Under the pieces are notes generated by a model. That model was given only the letters and a program-made list of their open reading frames with translations, was not told the origin of the DNA and searched no databases. Position numbers and translations under genes: made by a program. 64,000 nucleotides of DNA from Bacteroidales bacterium (GTDB taxonomy: Bacteria; Bacteroidota; Bacteroidia; Bacteroidales; UBA12077): positions 1-64,000 of the forward strand of contig DAOWGM010000078.1 in assembly GCA_030637515.1 (NCBI GenBank), read 5' to 3'. Below are positions 41,802 to 50,669 of this stretch, one piece after another; position 1 is the first letter of the stretch; each line of letters begins with the position of its first letter.

Positions 41802-42662
41802 TTATTTTAATTTCCCTTTGAGCATTCTGTCTTTTCCATTTAGATCCTTTTTTAAAGAAACATTCTGAAATATGTTCTCATTAAATAATAATGCAGTTTC
41901 TTTTCCAAAGGCTTCATTTATCTCAAAGTAAATTTCCCCATCTGGATTTAAATACTTTTTCCCAAAATCGATTATTTTATTATAAAAGATCAATGGGCTA
42001 TTATCGGGAACAAACAAAGCTAATTCAGGTTCAAATTCAAGAACATTTTTTTGCATTAGCTTCTTTTCTCTTTCAGTTACATATGGAGGATTACTTACTA
42101 TAATATCAAACGTTTCATTTGCCCAAGATGATGGATTTAAAATATCAAATTGCAAGAAATGCAATTCAATATTATTTGATTTACTATTAAATTTCGCTAT
42201 TTCAAGTGCTTTTAAAGAAACATCAGAAGCAAAAACGGTTGCCTTAGGTAAATTTTTCGCCAGAGAAATTGCGATACATCCTGATCCGGTTCCTATATCA
42301 AGAATTCTTATTTCCTGATTAGAATTTTCTTTAATTATCCAGTCAACCAGTTCTTCTGTTTCTTGTCTTGGAATAAGAACAGCAGGTGATACAGTAAATT
42401 TCAGGTCGTAAAAGTGTGCTTCTTCAAGAATGTATTGAATGGGTCTTTGCAATTTAAGTTCATCTGTAACAGTAAGAATCTTCTTAAATATATCTTTTGA
42501 TATTTCCTGTTCTTGTAATGTATGAACCTTTATCGTTGAATAGTTTAAATATTTTTCAAATATCAGATTTATGAAACTATTAATTTCGTTTACCGGGTAA
42601 AGATCTTTTAATTCGGTTTTTATATATGAAATTGTTTTCTTTATGGTATAATTTTCGTCCAT
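41802..42662 (-). CDS. prmC: Release factor glutamine methyltransferase PrmC
   Basis: This 286-residue enzyme methylates the GGQ glutamine of RF1 and RF2 using SAM. It has a helical N-domain, then the Rossmann SAM motif ILDIGTGSGCIAISLAKNLP and the substrate motif NPPYVTEREKKLMQKNVLEF, with NPPY as the diagnostic element. The end is DLNGKDRMLKGKLK, typical of HemK/PrmC. prfB, one of its substrates, is 1.6 kb downstream on the same strand. It is divergent from ribD, with only 22 bases between the starts, so the promoters must overlap. Confidence 0.95.
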   Translation of the reverse strand: MDENYTIKKTISYIKTELKDLYPVNEINSFINLIFEKYLNYSTIKVHTLQEQEISKDIFKKILTVTDELKLQRPIQYILEEAHFYDLKFTVSPAVLIPRQETEELVDWIIKENSNQEIRILDIGTGSGCIAISLAKNLPKATVFASDVSLKALEIAKFNSKSNNIELHFLQFDILNPSSWANETFDIIVSNPPYVTEREKKLMQKNVLEFEPELALFVPDNSPLIFYNKIIDFGKKYLNPDGEIYFEINEAFGKETALLFNENIFQNVSLKKDLNGKDRMLKGKLK

Positions 42663-42684
42663 GGTTCAAAATTAAATAATTTGT

Positions 42685-43767
42685 ATGATCAATAGTACTG
42701 TTCATGAAAAATATATGCAAAGATGCATTGAACTGGCAAGTTTGGGTTTAGGAAATACAGCCCCGAATCCAATGGTAGGATCAGTTATTGTTTGCGATAA
42801 TAAAATAATTGGAGAAGGATATCATTCCAAAATTGGACTCCCTCATGCAGAGGTAAATGCTATAAACTCAGTGAAAGATAAGAGTTTGCTGAAAAAATCA
42901 ACTTTATATGTAAGTCTTGAACCTTGCTCTCATTTTGGTAAAACGCCACCTTGTGCAAATTTAATTGCCGAGCTTGGTATACCAAACGTTATAATTGGAA
43001 CTATTGATAGCGCAGCTCATGTTTCAGGTAAAGGAATAAAAATTCTTCGGGATGTAGGCTGTAATGTTATAACAGGAGTGCTTGAAGCTGAAGCAAGAGA
43101 GCTGAATAAACGATTCTTTACTTTTCATGAAAAAAAACGCCCATATATTATTCTAAAATGGGCTGAAACTAAAGATGGGTTTATTGATAAAGAAAGAGAT
43201 AATAATTCTCAGCAACCTGTATCGATTACAAATGAATTGTCCAACAGATTGGTGTATAAATTGATATCTTAATAGCAGCCTATATTAGTGGGAACAAATA
43301 CTGTTATTGCTGATGACCCTGAATTAACAGCAAGAGATTGGAAAGGAAAGAATCCCCTAAGAGTAATTCTTGATCGTAATCTAAAACTAAAAAATAATCA
43401 GAAAGTTTTTAACGATAAAGCTGAAACATTAATTATTGCTGATACGTATAATAAGGATCAGGAAAACAGAGGTTTGAAGTCAAATGTTGGCATTGAATTT
43501 ATTGATTATTCTAAATATTTTTATACTCAGCTACTGAGTGCTTTACACAAAAGGAATATTCAATCTGTAATTGTTGAGGGTGGCGAAAAGGTATTAAATT
43601 CATTTATAAAAAGTAATAATTGGGATGAAGCTCGGATTTTTTATGGAAGTATGAACTTTTATGCTGGTGTAAAAGCACCAGTAATAAATGTTAAAGACCT
43701 GAAATGCGAATCGTTGGGAGATGTAAAATTAACATTCATCAAGAATTCTGAGGTGTTTAATCAATAA
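42685..43767 (+). pseudogene. ribD: Riboflavin deaminase/reductase RibD broken by two adjacent stops
   Basis: RibD carries out the deaminase and reductase steps in riboflavin synthesis. The frame from 42685 to 43767 is 361 codons, the full RibD length. The deaminase part has HAEVNA and LEPCSHFGKTPPC with the zinc ligands. The reductase part starts at RPYIILKWAETKDGFID and goes on to VGTNTVIADDPELTARDW, DRNLKLKNN and VEGGEKVLNSF. Codons 196-197 (43270-43275) are TAA TAG, where relatives usually have Glu residues in a K-W-R-S-E-E-type segment. The break lies inside the reductase domain, so two separate working proteins are unlikely. It is a real double nonsense mutation or a sequencing error. 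Confidence 0.85.
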
Positions 43768-43878
43768 AATGAATTGATTAGTCATAAAATTTCCAATTAA
43801 TTAAAAGCTTTTGTAAATTTGATAAGATTATAAGTATCTTGAAATAAATAGGTCTGAAAATTTTAAAACTCAAACAAT

Positions 43879-46233
43879 ATGGGAAAATTTAGATTAAAAC
43901 GAATGTTGGTTTTCACCCCAATACTGCTTGCGCTATTTGTATTAGCAGGGTGTAGTCCTAAGCTATATACAACGGGTAAAGACTTTGTTGCATCAGGTAA
44001 CTATGAGGATGCTATTGCTCAGTTTACCAAAGTGATTGAAGAAAATCCTGAATATACTGAAGCTTATGTTGCAAGAGCTGACGCATATGAAAAAGCAGGT
44101 AAAAAAGAGGATGCAGCAAGTGATTACAAGAGAGCTACTGCCTTTGATGAAAAAGATGAAAGTATTTATTACAATGCAGGTAGATTATACTATGAGTTAG
44201 AGCAATATGAAGAGGCAATTCCTATGCTTGTAAAAGTTACAACATTGGATAAAAAGCATATTAATGCTTATAAATACAAAATGAATTCATATATCGCTTT
44301 AGAGAAATATGATCAGGCATTAAAAGAAAGTAATAGCCTTGTAGATCTTGCAGAAACAGCTGAGAATTATTACTGGAAAGGTTTTATTAACGATAAGCTT
44401 AAAAGTTATAATGCTGCAGAAACTGATCTTCGAAAATCAATAGAGAAATCACCTAATATGTTGGAATCATATGTTCTTTTAGGAGATGTTTTATTAAAAG
44501 CTAAAAAATATGATCAGTCATTGGCTATTTGTACTAAAGCCTTAAGTATCGATTCAAAATGTAAAGAAGCTTTATGGACAAGAAGTAAGATTTACAAAGA
44601 GAAAATTGACTATCCAAGTGCAATAAATGATTTGTCTAAAATGATTATTTTCTCACCTGATGATTCAGAAGCATTTTTCGCAAGAGGAATTTATTATCAG
44701 GAATTTAATCAGCATCAAAGTGCAATAAACGATTTTAGTAAGGTTATTTCAATCGATTCAAAAAATGCATTAGCATATTTCCATCGTGCAAAATCGAATG
44801 AAGAAATTACGCAGTACGAAAAAGCAATTGCAGATTATCAGATGTATGCTAAAATGTCTGACGATGATAAAGATGCTAAAGATCGATTAGAAACTGTAAA
44901 GAGCCGTTTATATGAGCTAAATCGTGAAAGTAACAAACCGGTTCTGTCATTTACAGAACCTGTTGAAAGAGAAGGGTACTCAATAAATATTGTTGAAGAT
45001 GCTGTTGAGGTAACATTAAAAGGACTTATTGCTGACGAAAGTGAAATTAAATATGCAAAGGTTAACGATAAAGACGTTGCTTTTGACGAAAATGGAAAAA
45101 GCAATGAATTTTCTGTTACGATAAATGTAACCGGAAAAGAAACAGTTTCTATTGCTGTTGCAGATATTTACAATAATGTTTCGGCAGTTACATATAAAAT
45201 GAATCGAACAGAAATTAATCCTCCAGTAGTTAGCTTAATTGCACCATTTGCATCATCTACAGGAGAGATATACCTCGATGTGGATAATCGTAAGTTATAT
45301 GTAGAAGGAAGAATCACTGATGAAAACAAGATTAAGAGTATTATTGTTGATAATATGACAGCAAGTTATTCTGTTGATGCTGCTAATCCGGAATTTTATG
45401 CTACAATAGATATTGCTAATAAAAATAAATTTATTGTAAAAGCTGAGGATATATACGGAAATATTACTGAAAAAGTGTTTATGATAAATCGTGAAGGATT
45501 AGAAATTTCAGCCGCAAACCCAATGGGTAAAACATGGGTTGTATTTATTGAAAATTCTAAATACAGTACATTTGCAAGTCTTGAAGGCCCGGTAAAAGAT
45601 GTAAGTATGATGAAAGCTGCCTTGGCAAATTATAAGGTTCATAATATTATTCATAAGCAAAACATGTCAAAAGCCGATTTAGAAAGATTCTTTGCAATTG
45701 AACTTAGAGATTTGGTTAAAGCTAACCAGGTTAATTCACTTCTTGTTTGGTATGCCGGACATGGTAAATTTATAAATGATATAGGATATTGGGTTCCAAC
45801 AGATGCAAAGCGTGACGATGAGTTTACTTATTTTAATATAAGCACTTTAAAAGCAGCATTACAGTCTTATGCCACTTTCGTAACACACACGCTTGTAATT
45901 ACAGATGCTTGTGAGTCTGGTCCTACTTTCTATCAGGCAATGCGTTCAGGATTAAAGGATCGTGATTGTGGCGACTGGGAAGCTACAAAATTTAAATCAT
46001 CTCAAGTGTTTTCATCTGCAGGATATGAGTTAGCAGTTGATAATTCGCAATTTACAAGAACTTTTGCAAACACATTAAGAAACAATCCTAATGCTTGTTT
46101 ACCAATTGAGAATATTGTTTCAAAAGTTACAGTAGCTGTTGCAAAAGGTGGTATGCAAAAACCACAATTTGGTAAAATCGATGGATTAGAAGATGAAGGA
46201 GGAACATTCTTTTTTATATCAAAAGAAAGATAA
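43879..46233 (+). CDS. TPR-repeat lipoprotein with caspase-like peptidase domain
   Basis: This 784-residue lipoprotein has an SPII signal ending LLALFVLAGC. Residues about 30-350 are TPR repeats (SGNYEDAIAQFTKVIEENPE, YTEAYVARADAYEKAGK). Residues about 360-540 hold two Ig-like beta domains. Residues 545-784 form a C14 caspase-like domain (TWVVFIENSKYSTFASLEGP) with the catalytic dyad H628 in YAGHGK and C678 in ITDACESGP. Such metacaspase-like proteins cut after basic or other residues, and some are defence or signalling executors. It is followed by the propeller-SpoIIE gene after 14 bases, with a strong terminator hairpin at the boundary. Confidence 0.9.
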   Translation: MGKFRLKRMLVFTPILLALFVLAGCSPKLYTTGKDFVASGNYEDAIAQFTKVIEENPEYTEAYVARADAYEKAGKKEDAASDYKRATAFDEKDESIYYNAGRLYYELEQYEEAIPMLVKVTTLDKKHINAYKYKMNSYIALEKYDQALKESNSLVDLAETAENYYWKGFINDKLKSYNAAETDLRKSIEKSPNMLESYVLLGDVLLKAKKYDQSLAICTKALSIDSKCKEALWTRSKIYKEKIDYPSAINDLSKMIIFSPDDSEAFFARGIYYQEFNQHQSAINDFSKVISIDSKNALAYFHRAKSNEEITQYEKAIADYQMYAKMSDDDKDAKDRLETVKSRLYELNRESNKPVLSFTEPVEREGYSINIVEDAVEVTLKGLIADESEIKYAKVNDKDVAFDENGKSNEFSVTINVTGKETVSIAVADIYNNVSAVTYKMNRTEINPPVVSLIAPFASSTGEIYLDVDNRKLYVEGRITDENKIKSIIVDNMTASYSVDAANPEFYATIDIANKNKFIVKAEDIYGNITEKVFMINREGLEISAANPMGKTWVVFIENSKYSTFASLEGPVKDVSMMKAALANYKVHNIIHKQNMSKADLERFFAIELRDLVKANQVNSLLVWYAGHGKFINDIGYWVPTDAKRDDEFTYFNISTLKAALQSYATFVTHTLVITDACESGPTFYQAMRSGLKDRDCGDWEATKFKSSQVFSSAGYELAVDNSQFTRTFANTLRNNPNACLPIENIVSKVTVAVAKGGMQKPQFGKIDGLEDEGGTFFFISKER

Positions 46234-46247
46234 CAAAAAATTAAAAT

Positions 46248-49200
46248 ATGATATTATCACATATTCTGAAAACTAAAAAAGTTATTCGCTTCTTTAAGCG
46301 AATAACTTTTTTTTATGCAGTATTACTGCTAAGTACAACTATTTTAAATGCTCAAACTTACCATTTTGACTATTACGGTGTAAAAGAAGGTCTTTCACAA
46401 TCAAAGGTTTTTGTTGTTATTCAGGATAATCAAGGTTATCTATGGCTTGGAACTGAAGGTGGCGTATCAAAATTTGACGGAGTGCATTTTGTAAATTATA
46501 CTTCTGAAGATGGATTAGCACAGGGAGGAATAAAAGCGCTGTTGGTTGATAAGGAAGGTAATATTTGGATGGGACATCAATCGGGCGGAGTTTCGTTTTT
46601 CGATGGTGAAGGTTTTAAAATTCATCCTGTTACAGATTCATTAAGCTCTGATGTGACATCATTTGTCTTGGACAATAAAAGTGCTTTGTGGGTAACAACA
46701 TATGGAGATGGGTTGGTTAGGATAGATAATCCTTATGAATTTGATCCTGAAAAAATAGAATATCAACAATATATGGGAGGAAGTTTAAGTGATATAGTTA
46801 TTTCAGGTTGTACTGCTAAGGGAGATTCATTATTTTTTATTACTGATAACGGAATTAGAAAATACAATTCTGAAAATAATTCTTTTGAAAAATATGTACC
46901 GGAAGGTTTATCAACCTACTTTGCAATTACTTCAATGCATGAAGATAAAAAAGGTGATATCTGGATTGGTAGTTATCATGGGGGATTATATCGTTACATA
47001 AAAGAAAAAAATGAGTATAAGATATACGATACACGTGATGGCCTTGCCAAAAATTGGGTTAGTACGATAACGGAAGATAGTAAAGGAAATATTTGGATCG
47101 GAACATGGGGAGGTGGAGTCTCAAAAGTAAGCGATGGAAAGATAAAAACATTTAATAATTCTAATGGTTTATTTGATCTTAAAATCTGGAAAATAAAAGA
47201 AGATTTTGAAGGAAATATTCTTATTGCAACTCATGAACATGGTATTGCAATATTTAAAGGGGAAAGATTTGTTACTTATGGTGAAGAAGACGGATTAATA
47301 AATCAGCAAGTTTGGGCAGTATCCCAGGATAAGGGAGGAAAATACTGGATTGGAACCAATAAAGGGATTTCAGTATTTAATTCTACATCAGGAAAAAATG
47401 GAATTAAGTTCGCACATTATGATATGAAATCAAATAACATTGGCGATCAAATCAGATATTTAAAAAGAGATATTAATAATAATATGTGGATTGGTACCAA
47501 CGACAATGGTGTAAGTATGTTCAATTACAAATCCGGGCGTTTTGAATATAATCCTGTTATTAACAGATATGTTAGCAATAATATTGTTACAGCTATGGAT
47601 GTTGATAATAACAATCAACTTTGGGTAGGAACAATGGAAGGACTTATTTATTATGATATCAAGGAGGATCAAAGTACTCGGCTATCACAAGTTGATGGAT
47701 TAAATGGGAAAGATATATCTGCAATTTATGTCGACTCCAAAGATCGTGTCTGGGTTGGTATAAATAACAAGGGCTTAAATATTATCGAAGGTACAACATT
47801 TAAAAAAGTTGAGTTTGATGGAATGTTTACACCAAAATGTATGGTTGAAGATAAAGATGGTAATATCTTAATCGGAACACTTACAAAAGGGATACTTGTT
47901 TGTGATGGTGAAAAAGTAATTAGATCGAATTATGGATTATTATCAAATTTAATAACTCAGCTAAATATCGATGATAAGAATAACATTTTTGTTGGAACCA
48001 GTCGTGGATTGAATAAAATTGATATCAACGGGAATATTCATGTGTACACTGAAAAGAGTGGTTTTACAGGAATAGAAGCCAAAGATAATGCAACATTTAA
48101 AGATAAAGACGGAAACTTATGGTTTGGTACTGTTAAAGGAGTTACTAAATACCAACCAAAAATGGATTATTGTGCAGAGCCTGAGCCCTTAACGCATATT
48201 GATAAAATGCTGATTAATCGTGAAAAAAGAGAAATGATCAGCAATCAAACTTTAAACTATCTTGAAAATGATATTATTTTTGAATACAACAGTATATGTT
48301 TGAATAATCCAGATGCTGTGCAGTATCAAATTATGCTGGAACCAGCCGATAAAGAATGGCGTCCAGTGACAAGACAAACGGATGCAACATATTCTTCTTT
48401 AGCACCAGGAAAATACACCTTTAATGTTAAAGCCAAAAATAGTGCTGGAGTATGGAATTCTGAACCAGTTACTTATGTGTTTACTATTAAACCTCCGTTT
48501 TATAAAACATGGTGGTTTATTCTTTCTGTTATAGCATTGGGCATTATTGGCATTGTATCTTATATTAAAGTAAGAGAGAAAAACCTAATTAAAGAAAAGA
48601 AAATTCTTGAAGAAAAAGTTGAGGAGCGTACTGCAGAAGTTGTTCAGAAAAGTATAGAGATTGAGAAAAAGAATAAAGATATCACGGATAGTATTCGATA
48701 TGCAAAACGAATACAAACAGCAGTATTGCCACCTGAAATTCCTTACGATGATACATTTATCTTTTTCAGACCAAAAGATATTGTTAGTGGAGACTTTTAC
48801 TGGATAGAAACTATTGGGAATAAAGAAATGATTGCAGCAGTGGATTGTACAGGTCATGGAGTTCCAGGAGCATTCCTATCTATTCTTGGATCCAGTATGT
48901 TAACAAAGATTGTTCGTGAATACGGAATTCTTGAACCTGCAAAAATTCTTGATCAATTAGATTTAGAAATTATTAATGCTCTGCATCAAAAGAATGTTAA
49001 AGGTGAAAGAGTTGTGAATGACGGTATGGATTTAGCTTTAATGTGTTATAATAAAGACACTCAGATTCTTGAATATTCAGGAGGTTATAATCCTTTAATC
49101 AGAATACGTGCCGGAGAATTGGAAGAAATTAAAGCAGATCGTTTCCCAATAGGAATGACAACCATTCATGAAAACAAGAAATTTACCAATCATGAAATTA

Positions 49201-49427
49201 AGGTAGAGAAAGGAGACGCATTTTATATTTTCTCTGATGGTTATGCTGATCAGTTTGGAGGCGAAGATGGTCGCAAACTCCGTAAAAAGAATATGAAAGA
49301 TTTGTTACTTGCTATACAAGATAAAAATATGGATGAACAAGGAACATATCTTGAAGAGTATATTCTGGAGTGGATGAAGAATCACGATCAGATTGATGAT
49401 ATTGTATTTGTTGGAAGAAGATTTTAA
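46248..49427 (+). CDS. Two-component-propeller sensor with SpoIIE-type phosphatase
   Basis: This 1059-residue membrane protein has a signal (FFYAVLLLSTTILNAQ), about 14 Reg_prop blades (WLGTEGGVSKFDGVHFVNYT, IWIGSYHGGLYRY, VWVGINNKGLNII), a Y_Y_Y domain (residues about 690-750), one TM helix (WWFILSVIALGIIGIVSYI), a coiled coil (EKKILEEKVEERTAEVVQKS), and a PP2C/SpoIIE phosphatase (SGDFYW, VDCTGHGVPGAFLSILGSSM, YSGGYNPLIR, YIFSDGYADQFGG). The metal-binding Asp residues are present. It probably senses an outer ligand and dephosphorylates a partner-switch protein; a SiaC homologue is encoded at 60.8 kb. The first 25 codons overlap a strong terminator-like hairpin. Confidence 0.93.
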   Translation: MILSHILKTKKVIRFFKRITFFYAVLLLSTTILNAQTYHFDYYGVKEGLSQSKVFVVIQDNQGYLWLGTEGGVSKFDGVHFVNYTSEDGLAQGGIKALLVDKEGNIWMGHQSGGVSFFDGEGFKIHPVTDSLSSDVTSFVLDNKSALWVTTYGDGLVRIDNPYEFDPEKIEYQQYMGGSLSDIVISGCTAKGDSLFFITDNGIRKYNSENNSFEKYVPEGLSTYFAITSMHEDKKGDIWIGSYHGGLYRYIKEKNEYKIYDTRDGLAKNWVSTITEDSKGNIWIGTWGGGVSKVSDGKIKTFNNSNGLFDLKIWKIKEDFEGNILIATHEHGIAIFKGERFVTYGEEDGLINQQVWAVSQDKGGKYWIGTNKGISVFNSTSGKNGIKFAHYDMKSNNIGDQIRYLKRDINNNMWIGTNDNGVSMFNYKSGRFEYNPVINRYVSNNIVTAMDVDNNNQLWVGTMEGLIYYDIKEDQSTRLSQVDGLNGKDISAIYVDSKDRVWVGINNKGLNIIEGTTFKKVEFDGMFTPKCMVEDKDGNILIGTLTKGILVCDGEKVIRSNYGLLSNLITQLNIDDKNNIFVGTSRGLNKIDINGNIHVYTEKSGFTGIEAKDNATFKDKDGNLWFGTVKGVTKYQPKMDYCAEPEPLTHIDKMLINREKREMISNQTLNYLENDIIFEYNSICLNNPDAVQYQIMLEPADKEWRPVTRQTDATYSSLAPGKYTFNVKAKNSAGVWNSEPVTYVFTIKPPFYKTWWFILSVIALGIIGIVSYIKVREKNLIKEKKILEEKVEERTAEVVQKSIEIEKKNKDITDSIRYAKRIQTAVLPPEIPYDDTFIFFRPKDIVSGDFYWIETIGNKEMIAAVDCTGHGVPGAFLSILGSSMLTKIVREYGILEPAKILDQLDLEIINALHQKNVKGERVVNDGMDLALMCYNKDTQILEYSGGYNPLIRIRAGELEEIKADRFPIGMTTIHENKKFTNHEIKVEKGDAFYIFSDGYADQFGGEDGRKLRKKNMKDLLLAIQDKNMDEQGTYLEEYILEWMKNHDQIDDIVFVGRRF
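46275..46314 (+). terminator. Terminator-like hairpin inside the start of the SpoIIE gene
   Basis: GTTATTCGCTT (46281-46291) and AAGCGAATAAC (46296-46306) pair perfectly around a CTTT loop, flanked by six As and eight Ts. It has the full form of an intrinsic terminator, but it lies within codons 10-22 of the 46248 frame. Confidence 0.8.
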
Positions 49428-49450
49428 TCATTAAAAATGCAAAAAATGGG

Positions 49451-49478
49451 AGTCATTCCGGCGCATGCTGGAATGACT
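49451..49478. terminator. Palindrome between convergent genes
   Basis: AGTCATTCC and GGAATGACT form a 9-bp stem that continues through GGC/GCT around a short loop. It lies between the convergent SpoIIE and LOG genes. There is no strong T run, so it may be a REP-type repeat used as a terminator. Confidence 0.55.
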
Positions 49479-49487
49479 TCACGTATT

Positions 49488-50069
49488 TTATACAGCAGCA
49501 ATTTTTATAGCCGTTTCATCCCAAACCGGTGAGACTTTAATAGCATTAATTATTTCTTCAGGTTGGTCAATAGAAGTCCACATTTGACGATGTTCTTCAC
49601 GCATAAACTTTTCTTCAACCATTTTATCAAATAATTGGAATAAACTATTGTAAAAGCCATCTGTATTTATAAAAATAATGGGTTTTGTAAACTTTCCTAG
49701 TCGCTTTAAGGTAATTACTTCTAATGTTTCTTCTAAAGTTCCTGATCCGCCTGGCAAGATAACAATTGCATCAATATCTTCAATAAGTTTCTTTTTTCGC
49801 TCATGCATATCTTTAACTAAGATAAGCTCGGTAATGTTTTTATGCCCCCATTCCACGTCCATCATGAATTTTGGAATAATACCAATTACCTTGCCCTGCT
49901 TTTCCATAGCTGTATCGGCAAGTTTTCCCATTAGTCCAACAGCCCCACCACCATAAACAGTAGTTATATTATTGCTTGTAAGAACTTCAGCTGTTTTTTC
50001 AGCTACATCGAAGTATTTTGAATCTACCTTATGGCTTGACGCACAGAATACACAAACTTTTGAAATCAT
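49488..50069 (-). CDS. LOG family protein (TIGR00730 Rossmann fold)
   Basis: This 193-residue protein belongs to the LOG/TIGR00730 family of nucleoside 5'-monophosphate phosphoribohydrolases. It has VYGGGAVGLMGKLADTAME near residue 40 and the diagnostic PGGSGTLEETLEVITLKRLG, whose PGGxGTxxE motif binds the nucleotide. The start KVCVFCASS is also typical. In plants and some pathogens it activates cytokinin; in most bacteria its role is nucleotide housekeeping. It is separated from rpsT by the rpsT terminator. Confidence 0.93.
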   Translation of the reverse strand: MISKVCVFCASSHKVDSKYFDVAEKTAEVLTSNNITTVYGGGAVGLMGKLADTAMEKQGKVIGIIPKFMMDVEWGHKNITELILVKDMHERKKKLIEDIDAIVILPGGSGTLEETLEVITLKRLGKFTKPIIFINTDGFYNSLFQLFDKMVEEKFMREEHRQMWTSIDQPEEIINAIKVSPVWDETAIKIAAV

Positions 50070-50119
50070 AATTAGAAAAATAAATTAAGGCGATAAAGGT
50101 ATAAAAAGTATTATATAAA

Positions 50120-50149
50120 AAAGCCTTTCTTCATATGAAGAAAGGCTTT
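50120..50149 (-). terminator. Terminator of rpsT
   Basis: AAAGCCTTTCTTCAT and ATGAAGAAAGGCTTT form a perfect 15-bp palindromic stem next to A/T runs, 23 bases after the stop of rpsT on the minus strand. Confidence 0.85.
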
Positions 50150-50171
50150 AAAATTTTATATAAATGTAATA

Positions 50172-50423
50172 TTATAGTCTATTTACAAGTATAGTTAAGC
50201 TTGATTTAAGGTTTGCAGCTTTATTTGCATGAATAATATTCTTCTTTGCTAATTTATCAAGCATTGAAGTAACCTTAGGTAAAAACTTCTGTGCTTCATC
50301 TTTGTCTTTTAAAGCACGTAATTCTTTAATCATATTACGAGCAGATCTTGCATAATATTTATTATGAACTCTTAATTTTTCGCTTTGTCTTGCTCTTTTT
50401 TCTGCTGACTTATGGTTTGCCAT
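50172..50423 (-). CDS. rpsT: 30S ribosomal protein S20
   Basis: This 83-residue, very basic protein is ribosomal protein S20, a 16S rRNA binder of the small subunit body. It has MANHKSAEKRARQSEKLRVH and HANKAANLKSSLTILVNRL, both diagnostic. The length matches the family. It has a clear terminator downstream, and tRNA-Glu lies 32 bases upstream on the same strand. Confidence 0.98.
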   Translation of the reverse strand: MANHKSAEKRARQSEKLRVHNKYYARSARNMIKELRALKDKDEAQKFLPKVTSMLDKLAKKNIIHANKAANLKSSLTILVNRL

Positions 50424-50455
50424 AATTTCTCCGTTAACTTATATAATTACTTTTG

Positions 50456-50527
50456 TAGTCCGTAGGGGAATCGAACCCCTGTTACCAGGATGAAAACCTG
50501 GCGTCCTAACCCCTAGACGAACGGACC
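50456..50527 (-). tRNA. tRNA-Glu (anticodon TTC)
   Basis: The minus strand reads GGTCCGTTCGTCTAGGGG at the 5' end. It has an anticodon stem CCAGG/CCTGG around TTTTCAT with anticodon TTC, a T arm AGGGGTTCGATTCCCCT, and an acceptor stem that closes with a G-U first pair. The discriminator base is A. CCA is not encoded. The length is 72 bases. Confidence 0.97.
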
Positions 50528-50669
50528 ATTATTCAAGTCTGAAACTTGGTGGTGCAAAAGTAAATGATTTTTTTATTCTTGCAAATATTTTTTTATATTT
50601 TTTCATCTTTTTTGCATAATCAATAAAATAATTGATTGTACAAGCGATGTTGATAGAGAAAATTAATTA

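Noticed and set aside
43288-43767. Separate reductase gene after the deaminase
   Set aside because: The break lies inside the reductase domain, whose first strand (RPYIILKWAETKDGF) is before the stops, and the frame is continuous, so this is one broken gene.
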